From assembly GCA_964445985.1 (NCBI GenBank), contig CAYUMU010000154.1, positions 1 through 7,065 on the forward strand: a DNA stretch of 7,065 nucleotides. Direction: 5' to 3'. Below, piece by piece: positions 6,931-7,065 of this stretch. Source of the DNA: CAYUMU01 sp964445985. GTDB lineage: Bacteria; Planctomycetota; Planctomycetia; Pirellulales; S012-138. The notes beneath the pieces are model-generated. The model made no database searches. It saw only the letters and a list, made by a program, of their open reading frames with translations, and was not told the origin of the DNA. The position numbers and the translations under genes were made by a program. The stretch's first letter is position 1, and every line of letters begins with the position of its first letter.

Positions 6931-6966
6931 AATCCAATGCACATGGCCTACGCGCCGCATTGGATT
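6931..6966. repeat. Perfect 10-bp inverted repeat (hairpin)
   Basis: AATCCAATGC (6931-6940) is the exact reverse complement of GCATTGGATT (6957-6966), with a 16-base spacer in which GGC (6945-6947) and GCC (6954-6956) can extend the stem. Similar words flank it: TCAACCCTACCCG near 6915 and TCACCCTACCG near 6976. No T-tract follows on either strand. It may be a transcript 3'-end structure, a regulatory dyad for a gene beyond the window, or a small palindromic element. Confidence 0.6.
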
Positions 6967-7065
6967 GCAAATTGCCTCACCCTACCGTTTTCCAGATGCG
7001 GCGCAGTTTCCCTGGCTTTTCGCGGCTGGCCCCCCGGTGTTGTGAATGCCTGATTCTTTGCAACC

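Larger units (their letters stand above)
6751..7065. other. Non-coding right flank, 315 bp
   Basis: No credible gene is visible downstream of the plus-strand stop. The stretch contains a heptamer tandem array, a short AAACG/CGTTT hairpin at 6841-6854, and a strong inverted repeat at 6931-6966. None is followed by a T-run, so no intrinsic terminator could be assigned to the upstream gene. A 66-codon TTG-started frame (6853-7053) runs across the inverted repeat and has no recognisable features. Confidence 0.7.

Noticed and set aside
6853..7053. 66-codon frame in the right flank
   Set aside because: TTG start with no ribosome-binding site, crosses a strong palindrome, and shows no recognisable motif.

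Overview
The window holds two large, divergently transcribed genes separated by a 367-bp intergenic region, with non-coding flanks of about 206 bp on the left and 315 bp on the right. The GC-rich sequence and several protein signatures point to Planctomycetota, probably a Pirellulales-like lineage. These signatures are a C-x-C...C-P-x-C zinc ribbon at a protein N-terminus, NEW3/Ig-like repeats of the type common in planctomycete surface proteins, and a C-terminal prenyltransferase/squalene-oxidase-type repeat domain ending in a typical Y-R-H-L-P-L-Y tail. The taxonomic call is inference from family knowledge; no marker gene is present.

Minus strand (207-3704): a 1165-residue mechanosensitive channel of the MscK/MscM (KefA) type. 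It has a signal peptide, a long helical/coiled-coil periplasmic domain, about eleven membrane segments and a well conserved MscS pore and cytoplasmic vestibule. A GTG start with an AGGAGG ten bases upstream is preferred.

Plus strand (4072-6750): an 892-residue single-pass membrane protein. In order it has a cytoplasmic zinc ribbon, an FG/AFGG-rich low-complexity linker, one membrane helix, three Ig-like repeats and an alpha/alpha-toroid of the prenyltransferase/squalene-cyclase fold that lacks a recognisable D-x-D-D cyclase motif. Its substrate and function are unknown.

Between the genes lie a good sigma70-like promoter for the plus-strand gene (TTGAAT-N17-GATAAT), an 8-bp perfect inverted repeat, an imperfect direct repeat just ahead of the plus-strand start, and a second strong ribosome-binding site ahead of a short out-of-frame ORF that overlaps the channel gene start. 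The right flank contains a heptanucleotide tandem array (consensus GGAGTTC) and a perfect 10-bp inverted repeat. The left edge carries small hairpins that may belong to a dispersed repeat.

The genes may both act at the cell envelope: the channel as an osmotic safety valve, the other protein as a surface protein anchored through the cytoplasmic membrane. Apart from adjacency, nothing in the sequence proves a functional link. I did not find a clear new defence or mobile system. The most noteworthy observations are the composite architecture of the 892-residue protein, a 27-codon in-frame insertion bounded by direct repeats in its first Ig-like repeat, and the structured intergenic regions.
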